A stretch of 64,000 bases of DNA from Jejuia algarum. GTDB taxonomy: Bacteria; Bacteroidota; Bacteroidia; Flavobacteriales; Flavobacteriaceae. Location: assembly GCA_947495775.1 (NCBI GenBank), contig CANMAQ010000007.1:150575-214574 (forward strand), given 5' to 3'. The position numbers and the translations under genes were made by a program. This document shows, in pieces, positions 9,622-18,574 of the stretch. The notes beneath the pieces were generated by a model that searched no databases, had not been told where the DNA came from, and worked only from the letters and a program-made list of their open reading frames with translations. Numbering within the stretch: the stretch's first letter is position 1; every line of letters begins with the position of its first letter.

Positions 9622-9626
9622 CTTTG
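9619..9626 (+). promoter_or_regulatory. -7 element overlapping the stop codon of the upstream thioredoxin gene
   Basis: TAACTTTG is an exact TAnnTTTG whose first three bases are the TAA stop codon of the upstream gene. It lies 34 bases before the next start. No TTG is seen at the -33 spacing, so the call is tentative. Confidence 0.4.
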
Positions 9627-9660
9627 TAGCCGTATACTTTTAAAAACAGCACAGCATAAC

Positions 9661-10209
9661 ATGAAAACCTACATATATATAGTTTTACTTATTCTAGGAG
9701 TACACCTCTCTGGAGTGGCACAAGAGATACAATGGGTGAGTTTAGAAGACGCAATTGCACTTCAAAAAAAGACACCTAAAAAAATAATGATGGATGTTTA
9801 TACCGTTTGGTGTGGCCCTTGTAAAATGTTAGATAAGCGCACATTTCACAATCCAGATGTGGTAGCGTATGTTAACGAAAATTATTATGCTGTAAAATTT
9901 AATGGCGAAGGTGCTACTACTGTAAATTATAAAGGTAAGGCTTACGGAAACCCAGGATACAGTCCTGCAAAACAAAATACCAGAAATACACCACATGAAT
10001 TAGCAAGATATCTTCAAATAAGTGCTTATCCTACCATCGTATTTTTTGATGAAGATGCTAATGTTATAGCACCTATACGCGGCTATCAACAACCTACACA
10101 GTTAGAATTGTATTTGAAATTGTTTAAAAAAGATGACCATAAGCGTATTACGAACCAAGACGAATTTAGCGCGTATTACAAGGCTTTTAAACCCGAGTTT
10201 AAAGGTTAA
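9661..10209 (+). CDS. Exported thioredoxin-family protein (CGPC active site)
   Basis: 182 aa, signal peptide ending near GVAQ (residue 21). The active site VWCGPC places the cysteines at 51 and 54, and the cis-proline segment reads SAYPTIVFF. The first half matches the thioredoxin fold. An insert of about 30 residues rich in Gly, Asn and Lys (YKGKAYGNPGYSPAKQN) sits before the cis-proline strand. It is the second of two tandem thioredoxins; their active sites differ (CGWC then CGPC), so they probably have different redox potentials or partners and are not a recent duplication. Confidence 0.87.
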   Translation: MKTYIYIVLLILGVHLSGVAQEIQWVSLEDAIALQKKTPKKIMMDVYTVWCGPCKMLDKRTFHNPDVVAYVNENYYAVKFNGEGATTVNYKGKAYGNPGYSPAKQNTRNTPHELARYLQISAYPTIVFFDEDANVIAPIRGYQQPTQLELYLKLFKKDDHKRITNQDEFSAYYKAFKPEFKG

Positions 10210-10232
10210 TACGTCCTGCTTTAGATATAAAT

Positions 10233-12287
10233 TTAATTCTGGTAATTGATTTCGAAAGCTCCGTCTGTTCCCGTATAATGAAATGGAATGTCTCGTTTAG
10301 AGCATACAAGCTTCCATCGTTTAATAAACGAGGTGTAATTACTACCGTCTGCAATAATATACAAAGGCCTGTGATGAGAGATTAAACGTTCTAAGTTTAA
10401 TTTTGGAGATTCTCGTAATAATATATAATCGGGTTTAAAGCTCTGTACGTTGTAAAGACCCAAATGGTCTACAATTAAAAGTTGCTTTTCGCCTAAGCTA
10501 TAGATAGAGTGCAATGTATCTTGTTTATAGGTTTTTAAGTGCGCTTTAACTTTAAAATTAGTAACAGTAGCCTGCGCTTTTAAAGTATCTGGTTTTAAAT
10601 CGCTGTAAAATACAGTTGAATGTGCTATATGGGCAAGTATACTGTGTTTAGGTTTATGAAAGACAATAAATTTATGTTTGGATCTTGTGTACGCTGTGAC
10701 ACAAAACGCAAAAGACATGGCGATGCAACCGTAAAGTATGAATTTAAAATACTTGTAGAGCGCCGTTGTCCAAAATTTGTAACATGATACAATGAGAACA
10801 TACGAAATAAAAAGGGCGCTTAATTGAAATGAAATGGCCTTAAAAAGAAAAATGTCTTGTTGTGCAACCCAATGCACAAAAGCATTCATTGCAAGTATTA
10901 CCGTGTCAAATAAAGTAACGAGACTATGGGGTAACATGTCGATACTGCCCAATACTATGATGATAAAACCAGCACCAATGATACCGCCAAGACATGGTAA
11001 GATAACTAGATTAGAGAGGAGAAATAAACCTGAAAATTGATGAAAATAGTAAAGGCTAATAGGGAGTATCCCTATTTGAGCAGCACAACTCACCGTAAAT
11101 ATGCGCCAATAGAGCTGTACTAACCAATGGCGAGGATGCCATAAGCGCGCCAAAAGAGGAGTGATACTTATAATAGCAATTACAGCACAATAGCTTAATT
11201 GAAACCCTACATCGAATACCAATAAAGGCTTGCAAAGTAGCAATATAAAAATAGAAATGGCTAAGGTATTGTAGGTGTTCGTTGGGCGTTTTAGTTGCAT
11301 TGCAATGGCTAGTATACTAAACATGGTAATAGATCTTACAACAGAGGCTGATAACCCTGTTACCATTCCAAAACCCCATAGAATTAGGAGAATAAGACTA
11401 ATTTTAAGTCGTCTACCGTGTTTTATACGTTCTAAAGGCCGTAACAAACGGTTTAGAAAAAGAAGTAAGATGCCGATATGTAAACCCGATAAGGCAAGTA
11501 TGTGTATCACGCCAGCATCTGTATAGGTATTTTGTAAGGTCTTGCTAATGTTTTGGCGCTCACCCAGACATAAGGCGCTAATAATTGCGAGGCTATCTTT
11601 TGAAAAGCTAAATGTTTGTAGTTTAGAGATAAGATATTGCCTAAGTTGGTAGGCTAGACCGTAAATGGAGGTGATGTTGTTTGAGACCGAAAACAAGGCA
11701 GATTTGTCTAATATAAGCTGATGGTAAACGTATTGACGCTCCAAGTAAGTTTTATAATCAAATGCGCCAGGGTTTAAAACAGGACGAATAGATTGAAATG
11801 CTGTTCTCGCAATATAAGTCGCATCTACATGTAACGAGGGTGACATACTCGTAGAGGTTTTTTTGAGCTTTAAAAGCACCTTCCCTGTCGTTTTGTGGGC
11901 ACCGATAGTGTTAATAGTCACGTAATAGGTCTCATAATACGAATTTGATCTTAAGACCTCATCGACTCTAAAGCTAATGGTGTTCAATGCAGAAGGGATT
12001 TCTGGCTTTTTAAAACGATGCGAATAGTGTGTTGTAGATTGTTTAGGATTGTGAAGATTAACGGTTAAAACACCAATGCAAATCATGCTTATAACACTGG
12101 TTAATCCAAACCAAATCTCTTGTTTAAATCGCTGCTGTGCCCTTCTATAGCTTAGGTAGGCTATTAAAAGTGTGATCCCAACCATGACATACGACAGGGG
12201 TAGAGGTATTGAAACATAATACCCTAACAAAATGCCTACCAGTATAGCAACAGTAAGCTTTATAATTGTAAAATTGAGCAGCCGCAT
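10233..12287 (-). CDS. comEC: ComEC/Rec2-family DNA-uptake channel, no metallo-beta-lactamase motif
   Basis: 684 aa from the ATG at 12287 (a TTG three codons earlier is possible). The N-terminus has membrane segments and the soluble domain ending in RPVLNPGAFDYKTYLER, typical of ComEC. The competence domain carries ALSGLHIGIL (about 265-274) and many membrane spans. ComEC forms the inner-membrane channel for single-stranded DNA in natural transformation. The C-terminal 140 residues are soluble, but I see no HxHxDH metal-binding motif of the beta-lactamase-like nuclease domain found in many Gram-positive ComECs, so that domain is absent or degenerate. Last gene of the minus-strand run from surE. 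Confidence 0.92.
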   Translation of the reverse strand: MRLLNFTIIKLTVAILVGILLGYYVSIPLPLSYVMVGITLLIAYLSYRRAQQRFKQEIWFGLTSVISMICIGVLTVNLHNPKQSTTHYSHRFKKPEIPSALNTISFRVDEVLRSNSYYETYYVTINTIGAHKTTGKVLLKLKKTSTSMSPSLHVDATYIARTAFQSIRPVLNPGAFDYKTYLERQYVYHQLILDKSALFSVSNNITSIYGLAYQLRQYLISKLQTFSFSKDSLAIISALCLGERQNISKTLQNTYTDAGVIHILALSGLHIGILLLFLNRLLRPLERIKHGRRLKISLILLILWGFGMVTGLSASVVRSITMFSILAIAMQLKRPTNTYNTLAISIFILLLCKPLLVFDVGFQLSYCAVIAIISITPLLARLWHPRHWLVQLYWRIFTVSCAAQIGILPISLYYFHQFSGLFLLSNLVILPCLGGIIGAGFIIIVLGSIDMLPHSLVTLFDTVILAMNAFVHWVAQQDIFLFKAISFQLSALFISYVLIVSCYKFWTTALYKYFKFILYGCIAMSFAFCVTAYTRSKHKFIVFHKPKHSILAHIAHSTVFYSDLKPDTLKAQATVTNFKVKAHLKTYKQDTLHSIYSLGEKQLLIVDHLGLYNVQSFKPDYILLRESPKLNLERLISHHRPLYIIADGSNYTSFIKRWKLVCSKRDIPFHYTGTDGAFEINYQN

Positions 12288-12310
12288 AAACTGCAATTTA
12301 GTGAATTTAC

Positions 12311-12859
12311 TTACAATACGCGGCGTACTTCAGAAAAAGCAGATTTCCAATACCGCTCGTTTAGAGAGGAGATGATAACTCCTCTAGACGATGTGGCATG
12401 AATAAAATAGATATTATGGTCTTTAATGTCTACAACTAAACCAACGTGATTTATAGAACCTCTTCGGTTTTTATTGGTTTTAAAAAACAAAAGATCTCCT
12501 TTTAAGGTTTTTCTAAGATCGATTTTACGTCCCTTCTTAGCGATGTCTCTAGAAATTCTAGGTAAGTAAATTTCGTTAGCTCTAAAAGATTCGTAAACCA
12601 ATCCAGAACAATCCATGCCTTTTTTTGAGGTGCCTCCATAGGTATAGCGAGTACCTAAAAATTGTTTGGAATAGTTTACAATTTTAGAGGCTTTAGATAC
12701 AGGTTTGTTAACATGACGTTGCGTGCGTTTAGGTTTAGGAGCGATCACAACGCGTTGTGTACGTTCAGTTTTTGCTTTCTTTGTAATTACAGGAGACTGT
12801 TTCGATTTGCAATTGTAAAAAAGAAGCAGCAAAGACAGGATAAAGACGCATTTTTTCAT
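12311..12859 (-). CDS. NlpC/P60 (C40) peptidase lipoprotein
   Basis: 182 aa. A lipobox LFYNC puts the lipidated cysteine at 17, so it is anchored in a membrane facing the periplasm. A basic linker (20-60) precedes the NlpC/P60 domain with catalytic Cys84 in GMDCSGLV, His138 in NHVG and a third polar residue, His154, in YFIHA. Known members cleave peptidoglycan stem peptides between D-Glu and meso-DAP. Its start codon is one base after the lpxB stop codon, so translation is probably coupled. Substrate is inferred from family only. Confidence 0.93.
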   Translation of the reverse strand: MKKCVFILSLLLLFYNCKSKQSPVITKKAKTERTQRVVIAPKPKRTQRHVNKPVSKASKIVNYSKQFLGTRYTYGGTSKKGMDCSGLVYESFRANEIYLPRISRDIAKKGRKIDLRKTLKGDLLFFKTNKNRRGSINHVGLVVDIKDHNIYFIHATSSRGVIISSLNERYWKSAFSEVRRVL

Positions 12860-12860
12860 G

Positions 12861-13979
12861 TTAAAGTTTCGATTTTAGGGCATTATAAATATGTGTTGCA
12901 GTAGTCTCGCTGGCACCTTTACCTCCTAATTTTTGTTCCAATTCGTAGTAATTGTGAAACATGGTTTGCCGCGCATCCGTATTTAGGATGTTATGCAATT
13001 CCGCTTTCAAGCGTTCTTTAGTAAATTCGTTTTGAATCAATTCAGTAACCACTTCCTTATCCATAACCAAATTCACTAAAGAAATGTATTTTAAGGTAAT
13101 GATGCGCTTGGCAATATGATAAGAGATGGCGCTGCCTTTGTAGCAAACCACTTGCGGAACTTTAAACAAGGCTGTTTCTAAAGTAGCGGTACCAGAAGTG
13201 ACTAAGGCCGCATAGGAAAAACTTAGCAAGTCATAGGTTTTATTAGAAATAAAACGCACATCAGTATGTTTTATAAAACTTTGGTAAAACTCGAAATCTT
13301 GACTTGGTGCCCCAGCAATAACAAATTGATAGTTTGAAAACGCATCGACTACGCTTAGCATCACACTTAGCATTTTGGTGATTTCTTGTTTTCTACTGCC
13401 AGGAAGCAAAGCTATGATAGGTTTCTCACTAAGGTGGTGTGTGGTTCTAAATTGGTGCTCATCGACTAGAGTTCTATCAGCTATGGCATCAATTAAAGGA
13501 TGGCCTACAAATGTCACATCGTAACCATGTGTTTTATAAAATGGTTTTACAAAAGGTAGGATGACAAACATGGCATCGATGTCACGCTTTATGGCTTTTA
13601 CGCGCCCAGCCCGAGAGGCCCATACTTGCGGGGAGATGTAATAATTGGTTTTATAACCTTCCGCTTTAGCCCATTTGGCAATACGAAGGTTGAAACCAGA
13701 ATTATCTATAAAAATAACAACATCTGGTTTAAAACGCGCAATATCATCTTTACAAAACGAGATCAATTTGAATAGCTTTCTTAGGTTAAGGAGTACCTCT
13801 GTAAATCCCATGAACGCACGTTCTTTGTAATGTTTTACGAGCTGTCCACCAGCATTTTGCATTAAATCGCCACCCCAAAACCGAATCTCGGCGGCAGGGT
13901 CTGTCTTTTTAAGTGCCTTAATAAGGTTGGCACCATGTAAATCGCCCGAAGCTTCTCCTGCAAGAATATAGTATCTCAT
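12861..13979 (-). CDS. lpxB: Lipid-A-disaccharide synthase
   Basis: 372 aa, typical LpxB length. The N-terminus YILAGEASGDLHGANL is the family signature, SPQVWASRAGRV and LLPGSRKQEI are conserved in this GT-B glycosyltransferase, and the central helix FIDNSGFNLRIAKWAK fits. It joins UDP-2,3-diacylglucosamine and lipid X to the disaccharide core of lipid A at the inner membrane. It sits between a small membrane protein gene and a C40 peptidase, an envelope-biogenesis context. Confidence 0.96.
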   Translation of the reverse strand: MRYYILAGEASGDLHGANLIKALKKTDPAAEIRFWGGDLMQNAGGQLVKHYKERAFMGFTEVLLNLRKLFKLISFCKDDIARFKPDVVIFIDNSGFNLRIAKWAKAEGYKTNYYISPQVWASRAGRVKAIKRDIDAMFVILPFVKPFYKTHGYDVTFVGHPLIDAIADRTLVDEHQFRTTHHLSEKPIIALLPGSRKQEITKMLSVMLSVVDAFSNYQFVIAGAPSQDFEFYQSFIKHTDVRFISNKTYDLLSFSYAALVTSGTATLETALFKVPQVVCYKGSAISYHIAKRIITLKYISLVNLVMDKEVVTELIQNEFTKERLKAELHNILNTDARQTMFHNYYELEQKLGGKGASETTATHIYNALKSKL

Positions 13980-13996
13980 GTTTGTGTTTAACGCCC

Positions 13997-14278
13997 TTAA
14001 AAGAGTTTAATGATAAATGTAAATACAGCTATAAAAACGGTAATTAATAATACGCCTCTAGCGCGATAATCCATGCCCTTTTTTATAAAAATAAAAAAAG
14101 CAATAAGATTTAATACAGCTCCTAAACTAATAAGTTTGCCTAAAAATCCTTCTTTAAAAGCAGCTTCTAGTACAGTAGCAAAATCATCACCATTACCCAA
14201 AAGTTGAGCTGTTATAAATAGGCCAAAAGCATTTGCAATCAAGCCTACTAAAATGCCTGTAAAAAGATCTTTTTTCAT
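13997..14278 (-). CDS. Small membrane protein, function unknown
   Basis: 93 aa with three hydrophobic segments (about 7-28, 47-65 and 74-92) joined by short polar loops. I do not recognise a family. It lies 17 bases upstream of lpxB and 88 bases downstream of surE, on the same strand, so it is likely part of that transcript. A comparable small membrane ORF between surE and lpxB is recalled from other flavobacteria, which would imply a conserved envelope role; this is from memory and unverified. Confidence 0.72.
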   Translation of the reverse strand: MKKDLFTGILVGLIANAFGLFITAQLLGNGDDFATVLEAAFKEGFLGKLISLGAVLNLIAFFIFIKKGMDYRARGVLLITVFIAVFTFIIKLF

Positions 14279-14366
14279 ATGTTAGTCGATAGCGTTTTTA
14301 AAATTTAGTTATTCCAATACCACCTATAGTGTTCTCAGGTAATTTCACGCTAGTTTAAATTGTACT

Positions 14367-15158
14367 TTATTCTATGTTTTCAGAGCCGTTTAAGTTCCAT
14401 GTTTGTAAACGTGCAATACTTCGATGTGCGGTCAAATCAAATTGTACAGGCACTAAGGAGACATAATGTTGCTCCAAAGCCCATTCATCAGTATCTTCAC
14501 CGCCATCTAAATTTACAAAATGCCCTGTTAACCAATAATAATCTTTGCCCTGTGGGGTCTGTCGTTTATCAAATGCCTCTACCCAATTGGCGCGAGCTTG
14601 TCTGCAAACTTTAATGCCTTTAATCTCAGCCTCAGGAATGTCAGGAAAATTAACATTGAGAACAATGTCCTTATCTAAGCCCTGTTCTAAGACCTGTGTT
14701 GTAATGGTTTTTATGTAAGATGTACAAGCTTCAAAAGTTGCATTCCAATTGTAATTTAATAGCGAAAACCCAATGGCAGGAACACCTTCGATACCAGCTT
14801 CGATAGCGGCACTCATCGTACCCGAATAAATAACATTTATAGAAGCGTTGGAACCGTGGTTAATACCAGATACGCAAAGATCTGGAGTTCTGTCAAGTAT
14901 TTCTCTAATGGCAAGTTTTACGCAATCTGCTGGAGTGCCAGAACACGTGTATTCGCGGTGTGTTTGCGAAGGTACTTCAAGCTGCTCAACATGCAATGTC
15001 GTGTCTAAAGTAATGGCGTGACCTTTGCCACTTTGGGGACTGTTTGGAGCCACCACAACCACCTCTCCAATGGTATTCATAATTGCGATTAAAGCACGAA
15101 TACCAGGTGCTGTAATACCGTCATCATTAGTGACTAAAATTAATGGTTTTTTTAACAT
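14367..15158 (-). CDS. surE: 5'/3'-nucleotidase SurE
   Basis: 263 aa. The N-terminal metal site ILVTNDDGITAPGIRAL, the segment SPQSGKGHAIT and the motif VSGINHGSN are diagnostic of SurE, a cytoplasmic metal-dependent nucleoside monophosphate phosphatase. Length is normal. It is the first gene of the minus-strand run to lpxB and comEC and is divergent from the tail-specific protease gene. Confidence 0.97.
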   Translation of the reverse strand: MLKKPLILVTNDDGITAPGIRALIAIMNTIGEVVVVAPNSPQSGKGHAITLDTTLHVEQLEVPSQTHREYTCSGTPADCVKLAIREILDRTPDLCVSGINHGSNASINVIYSGTMSAAIEAGIEGVPAIGFSLLNYNWNATFEACTSYIKTITTQVLEQGLDKDIVLNVNFPDIPEAEIKGIKVCRQARANWVEAFDKRQTPQGKDYYWLTGHFVNLDGGEDTDEWALEQHYVSLVPVQFDLTAHRSIARLQTWNLNGSENIE

Positions 15159-15239
15159 AAAAGGCCCTTATTTTAGGTCATGCTAAAATACATAAAATCT
15201 TGTGTAATGTTATCTTTTACGTGCTTTAACAAAAAATTA

Positions 15240-15270
15240 GTGCCACTTTCGTTAAATGGCACGGTTTTTT
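15240..15270. terminator. Terminator-like hairpin between divergent genes
   Basis: GTGCCA and TGGCAC with an 11-base loop, then GG and a T-run on the plus strand; on the minus strand the structure also ends in a T-run. The flanking genes point away from it, so it is not at the end of either gene. Confidence 0.5.
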
Positions 15271-15316
15271 CTTTATTTTAGTAAAAATAATACTGATAAT
15301 TAGATTTTATTAAGAC

Positions 15317-17464
15317 ATGAAGGCTATGATGAGAAAGAATTATAAGGTTTTATTATTGATGCCCCTACTCGCGTTTGCGTCCTGTAGCTTTACCTCCAAA
15401 TCAATTGAAAACCCCGATAAAGATAAATTATTAATTCAGGTGATTACTTATGTGCTCCAACAAGGCCATTTTGATCCTATTGAACTTAATGATGAATTTT
15501 CAGAACAGTTTTTCGAGCATTATGTAGAACGTGTAGATCCTGCGAAGCGTTTCTTTTATGAATCGGATTATCATGAATTTGAAAAGTATAAAACACAGAT
15601 TGACGACCAGTTAAAATCACTTAATATTAGTTTTTTCGATATTGTAGATGACCGTTTACTCAATCGTATAGAAGAAGTTAAATTGATTTACAAGGAGGTT
15701 CTATCTACACCTTTTGATTATACCATTGAAGAAAGTTTTGATACAGATTCAGAAAATATGGATTACGTTTTTAGCAAGCGTGAAATGAAAGAACGCTGGA
15801 GAAAACAACTCAAATTTTCTACATTGTCTAACTATGATGATATTTATCAAGACGAAAAGAAAGCTAAAGAAAAAGATCCTAACCATGTTATGAAAACAGA
15901 TGTTGAGATTGAAAAAGAAGCACGTGAAGCGACTTTGAGATCTATTGATATCTATTTTAATGATAATGTAGACGACCAAACACGTGAAGATAGATTTTCT
16001 ACTTACGTGAATACTATAGTAGAAGAATTCGATCCGCATACTTATTATCTAGCACCAAAAGGGAAAGAAGATTTTGATACTCAAATGTCTGGAAAGTTAG
16101 AAGGTATAGGCGCTCGTTTAACTAAGCGTATGGACTACATTAAGGTTGTAGAACTTATTTCTGGAGGCCCTGCTTGGAGAAGCCAATTGCTAGAGGTGGA
16201 AGATGTTATTTTAAAAGTGAAGCAAGAAGACGAAGAAAAAGGTATTGATATAGTGGGCATGCGTATTAGTGATGCTATAAAATATATTAAAGGCCCTAAA
16301 GGCACTAAAGTAACACTTACCATTAAAAAAGTAGATGGTAGTATTAAAGACATCACTATAGTTCGCGATATTGTAGAACTTGGTGAGACTTATGCAAAAT
16401 CTTCAGTTGTAGAGAAAGATAATAAGAAGTTTGGAATTATTAATTTACCACGTTTTTATGTAGATTTTAATGATTACAAGAACTTAAATGCTGCAACAGA
16501 TGTACGCAAAGAAATTCAGCGCCTCAAGCAAGAAGGCATGGAAGGCTTAATTTTAGATTTGAGAAATAATGGGGGAGGTTCGCTTCCAACAGTAGTTGAA
16601 ATGGCAGGTCTGTTTATAAAGGAAGGCCCTGTTGTACAAGTACGGTCTACAGGAGCGCCAAAAGAAGTTTTAAAAGATAAAGATGAATCTATTGTTTGGG
16701 ATGGGCCACTAGTGATTCTAGTTAATGAACTATCGGCATCAGCATCAGAAATTATGGCGGCAGCTATGCAAGATTACAAGCGTGCAATTGTGATAGGAAG
16801 CAAGCAAACCTATGGTAAGGGGACGGTGCAAAATGTCTATAACCTTAATAAATTGGTACGTAACAATAGCAACGGCGATTTAGGCGCATTGGCGTTTACA
16901 ACTCAAAAGTATTATAGAATTAACGGTGGTTCTGTACAATTAGAAGGTGTGAAAAGTGATGTGCAAGTGCCAGGGCGATTTAGCTTTATAGAATTGGGAG
17001 AAAAAGAAAAGGACAACCCTTTGCCTTACGATGAAATAGACGCTGCAGACTATAAGGTTTGGGATAATCATTTCGATTATGACAAAACAATTAAGAAAAG
17101 TAAGCAACGCATGAGTAATAATGAACAGTTAAAGCTGATTGAAGAAAATGCGAGATGGGTGAAAAATAAAATAGATAACAGTTTAGTCTCTTTAAATTAC
17201 AAAACGTTTAAGTTGCAATTAGATTTAAACGAAGAAGAGGCAAAGCGATTTGATCCTATTTCAGAATATAAAACCGATCTCACGTTTAAGCCAACTACTT
17301 ACGAACAACAATTGTTTACCAAAGACACTACAAACCTTCAAGAAAAGCGAGAACGCTGGTATGAGAGTCTAGGAAAAGATGTTTATGTAGAAGAAGCTAT
17401 TCATGTGTTAGAAGATATCAAAATGTCTTACCATTTTAAAAAGGTAGCAAAGATAAAAGACTAA
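15317..17464 (+). CDS. Carboxy-terminal processing (tail-specific) peptidase, lipoprotein
   Basis: 715 aa, similar to Prc/Tsp in length and layout. A lipobox AFASC places the lipid-modified Cys at 23. After an N-terminal helical region there is a PDZ domain (about 235-325), then the S41 catalytic core. By recalled comparison with E. coli Prc the nucleophile is Ser475 in LSASASEI and the base Lys501 in YGKGTVQ. The C-terminal domain carries GSVQLEGVKSDV. The enzyme degrades periplasmic proteins from their C-termini. The ABC permease gene begins 6 bases after its stop, so the two are co-transcribed. The start may be one of three close ATGs. Confidence 0.94.
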   Translation: MKAMMRKNYKVLLLMPLLAFASCSFTSKSIENPDKDKLLIQVITYVLQQGHFDPIELNDEFSEQFFEHYVERVDPAKRFFYESDYHEFEKYKTQIDDQLKSLNISFFDIVDDRLLNRIEEVKLIYKEVLSTPFDYTIEESFDTDSENMDYVFSKREMKERWRKQLKFSTLSNYDDIYQDEKKAKEKDPNHVMKTDVEIEKEAREATLRSIDIYFNDNVDDQTREDRFSTYVNTIVEEFDPHTYYLAPKGKEDFDTQMSGKLEGIGARLTKRMDYIKVVELISGGPAWRSQLLEVEDVILKVKQEDEEKGIDIVGMRISDAIKYIKGPKGTKVTLTIKKVDGSIKDITIVRDIVELGETYAKSSVVEKDNKKFGIINLPRFYVDFNDYKNLNAATDVRKEIQRLKQEGMEGLILDLRNNGGGSLPTVVEMAGLFIKEGPVVQVRSTGAPKEVLKDKDESIVWDGPLVILVNELSASASEIMAAAMQDYKRAIVIGSKQTYGKGTVQNVYNLNKLVRNNSNGDLGALAFTTQKYYRINGGSVQLEGVKSDVQVPGRFSFIELGEKEKDNPLPYDEIDAADYKVWDNHFDYDKTIKKSKQRMSNNEQLKLIEENARWVKNKIDNSLVSLNYKTFKLQLDLNEEEAKRFDPISEYKTDLTFKPTTYEQQLFTKDTTNLQEKRERWYESLGKDVYVEEAIHVLEDIKMSYHFKKVAKIKD

Positions 17465-17470
17465 GAGTTA

Positions 17471-18568
17471 ATGCATCATAGATCAAACTCGTTAAAACAA
17501 TTAGCGCTCCAAAAGTTTAAGAAAAACTTTTGGGGCGTTTTCAGTTTCTGTTTTATTAGTTGTGTGGGGGTTATCGCTATTTTTGCTTACGCGTTCGCGC
17601 CAGACAATTCTCAATATGCCAATCAAATGCATTTGTCCATTCACTCTAAGTCTCCCGGATTTAAAGTAACAATGCTAACATTGCCCTCCACTACAGAGAA
17701 TGCGCAAAATGGATTCAGTCGTTTGTTTTGGGGTGTGAAAAATTCTGATACCGAATTGCCTATCTCAAGTTATGAGATTCAAAAGGACCAACTTATGTAT
17801 GTCGCGTATGCATCCGATGGATTGAAAGGAGAAGAAAAAACAGTTGCATTAGAGAGGTTTCCCAATCGTAACGTCACACCGTTTATCACCACAAAGCGAT
17901 TCTTATTTGGTACAGATAAATATGGTAGAGATTTATTGAGTCGTGTTTTAGTAGGCGCAAGAATATCCTTTTTTATTGGATTTATAGCAGTATTTATTTC
18001 GTTGTGTATTGGTCTCGTCATGGGAAGCCTTGGGGGCTATTTTGGGGGTAAGATAGATGCTGTGATCATGTGGGTTATAAATGTCACCTGGTCTATACCA
18101 ACCCTTCTATTGGTTATAGCAATTACCTTGGCTTTAGGGAAAGGCTTTTGGCAGGTGTTTATAGCTGTAGGGTTAACGATGTGGGTTGAGGTAGCGCGTA
18201 TTGTAAGAGGGCAAATTATAAGTGCTAAAGAATTGCAGTATGTTACAGCAGCAAAAGCATTAGGGTATTCGCATTTTAGGATTATAACAAAGCATATTTT
18301 ACCAAATATAATGGCACCAGTCATCGTTATTTGTGCCGCCAATTTTGCAGGTGCTATTTTAATAGAAAGTGGTTTAAGTTTCTTGGGTATTGGTGCGCAG
18401 CCGCCTATGGCAAGTTGGGGCGCTATGATAAAAGACCATTACAATTATATCATTTTGGGGAAACCTTATCTTGCAGTAATACCGGGCGTGTGTATCATGA
18501 CTTTAGTGATGGCATTTATGATGGTGGGGAATGCGTTAAGAGACGCGTTAGATGTTAAAGGCCAATAG
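17471..18568 (+). CDS. ABC transporter permease, DppC/OppC peptide type
   Basis: 365 aa. An N-terminal membrane helix (about 24-42) is followed by a periplasmic segment of roughly 90 residues, then FGTDKYGRDLLSRVLVGARIS, which marks the family's binding-protein-dependent permease domain. The cytoplasmic EAA loop is visible (AAKALGYSHFRIITKHILPN), and FLGIGAQPP near the end is typical of the DppC side. No ATPase, DppB-type partner or substrate-binding protein lies nearby, so it must pair with products encoded elsewhere. It ends 6 bases from the end of the convergent oxidoreductase gene. Confidence 0.92.
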   Translation: MHHRSNSLKQLALQKFKKNFWGVFSFCFISCVGVIAIFAYAFAPDNSQYANQMHLSIHSKSPGFKVTMLTLPSTTENAQNGFSRLFWGVKNSDTELPISSYEIQKDQLMYVAYASDGLKGEEKTVALERFPNRNVTPFITTKRFLFGTDKYGRDLLSRVLVGARISFFIGFIAVFISLCIGLVMGSLGGYFGGKIDAVIMWVINVTWSIPTLLLVIAITLALGKGFWQVFIAVGLTMWVEVARIVRGQIISAKELQYVTAAKALGYSHFRIITKHILPNIMAPVIVICAANFAGAILIESGLSFLGIGAQPPMASWGAMIKDHYNYIILGKPYLAVIPGVCIMTLVMAFMMVGNALRDALDVKGQ

Positions 18569-18574
18569 AAAGGA

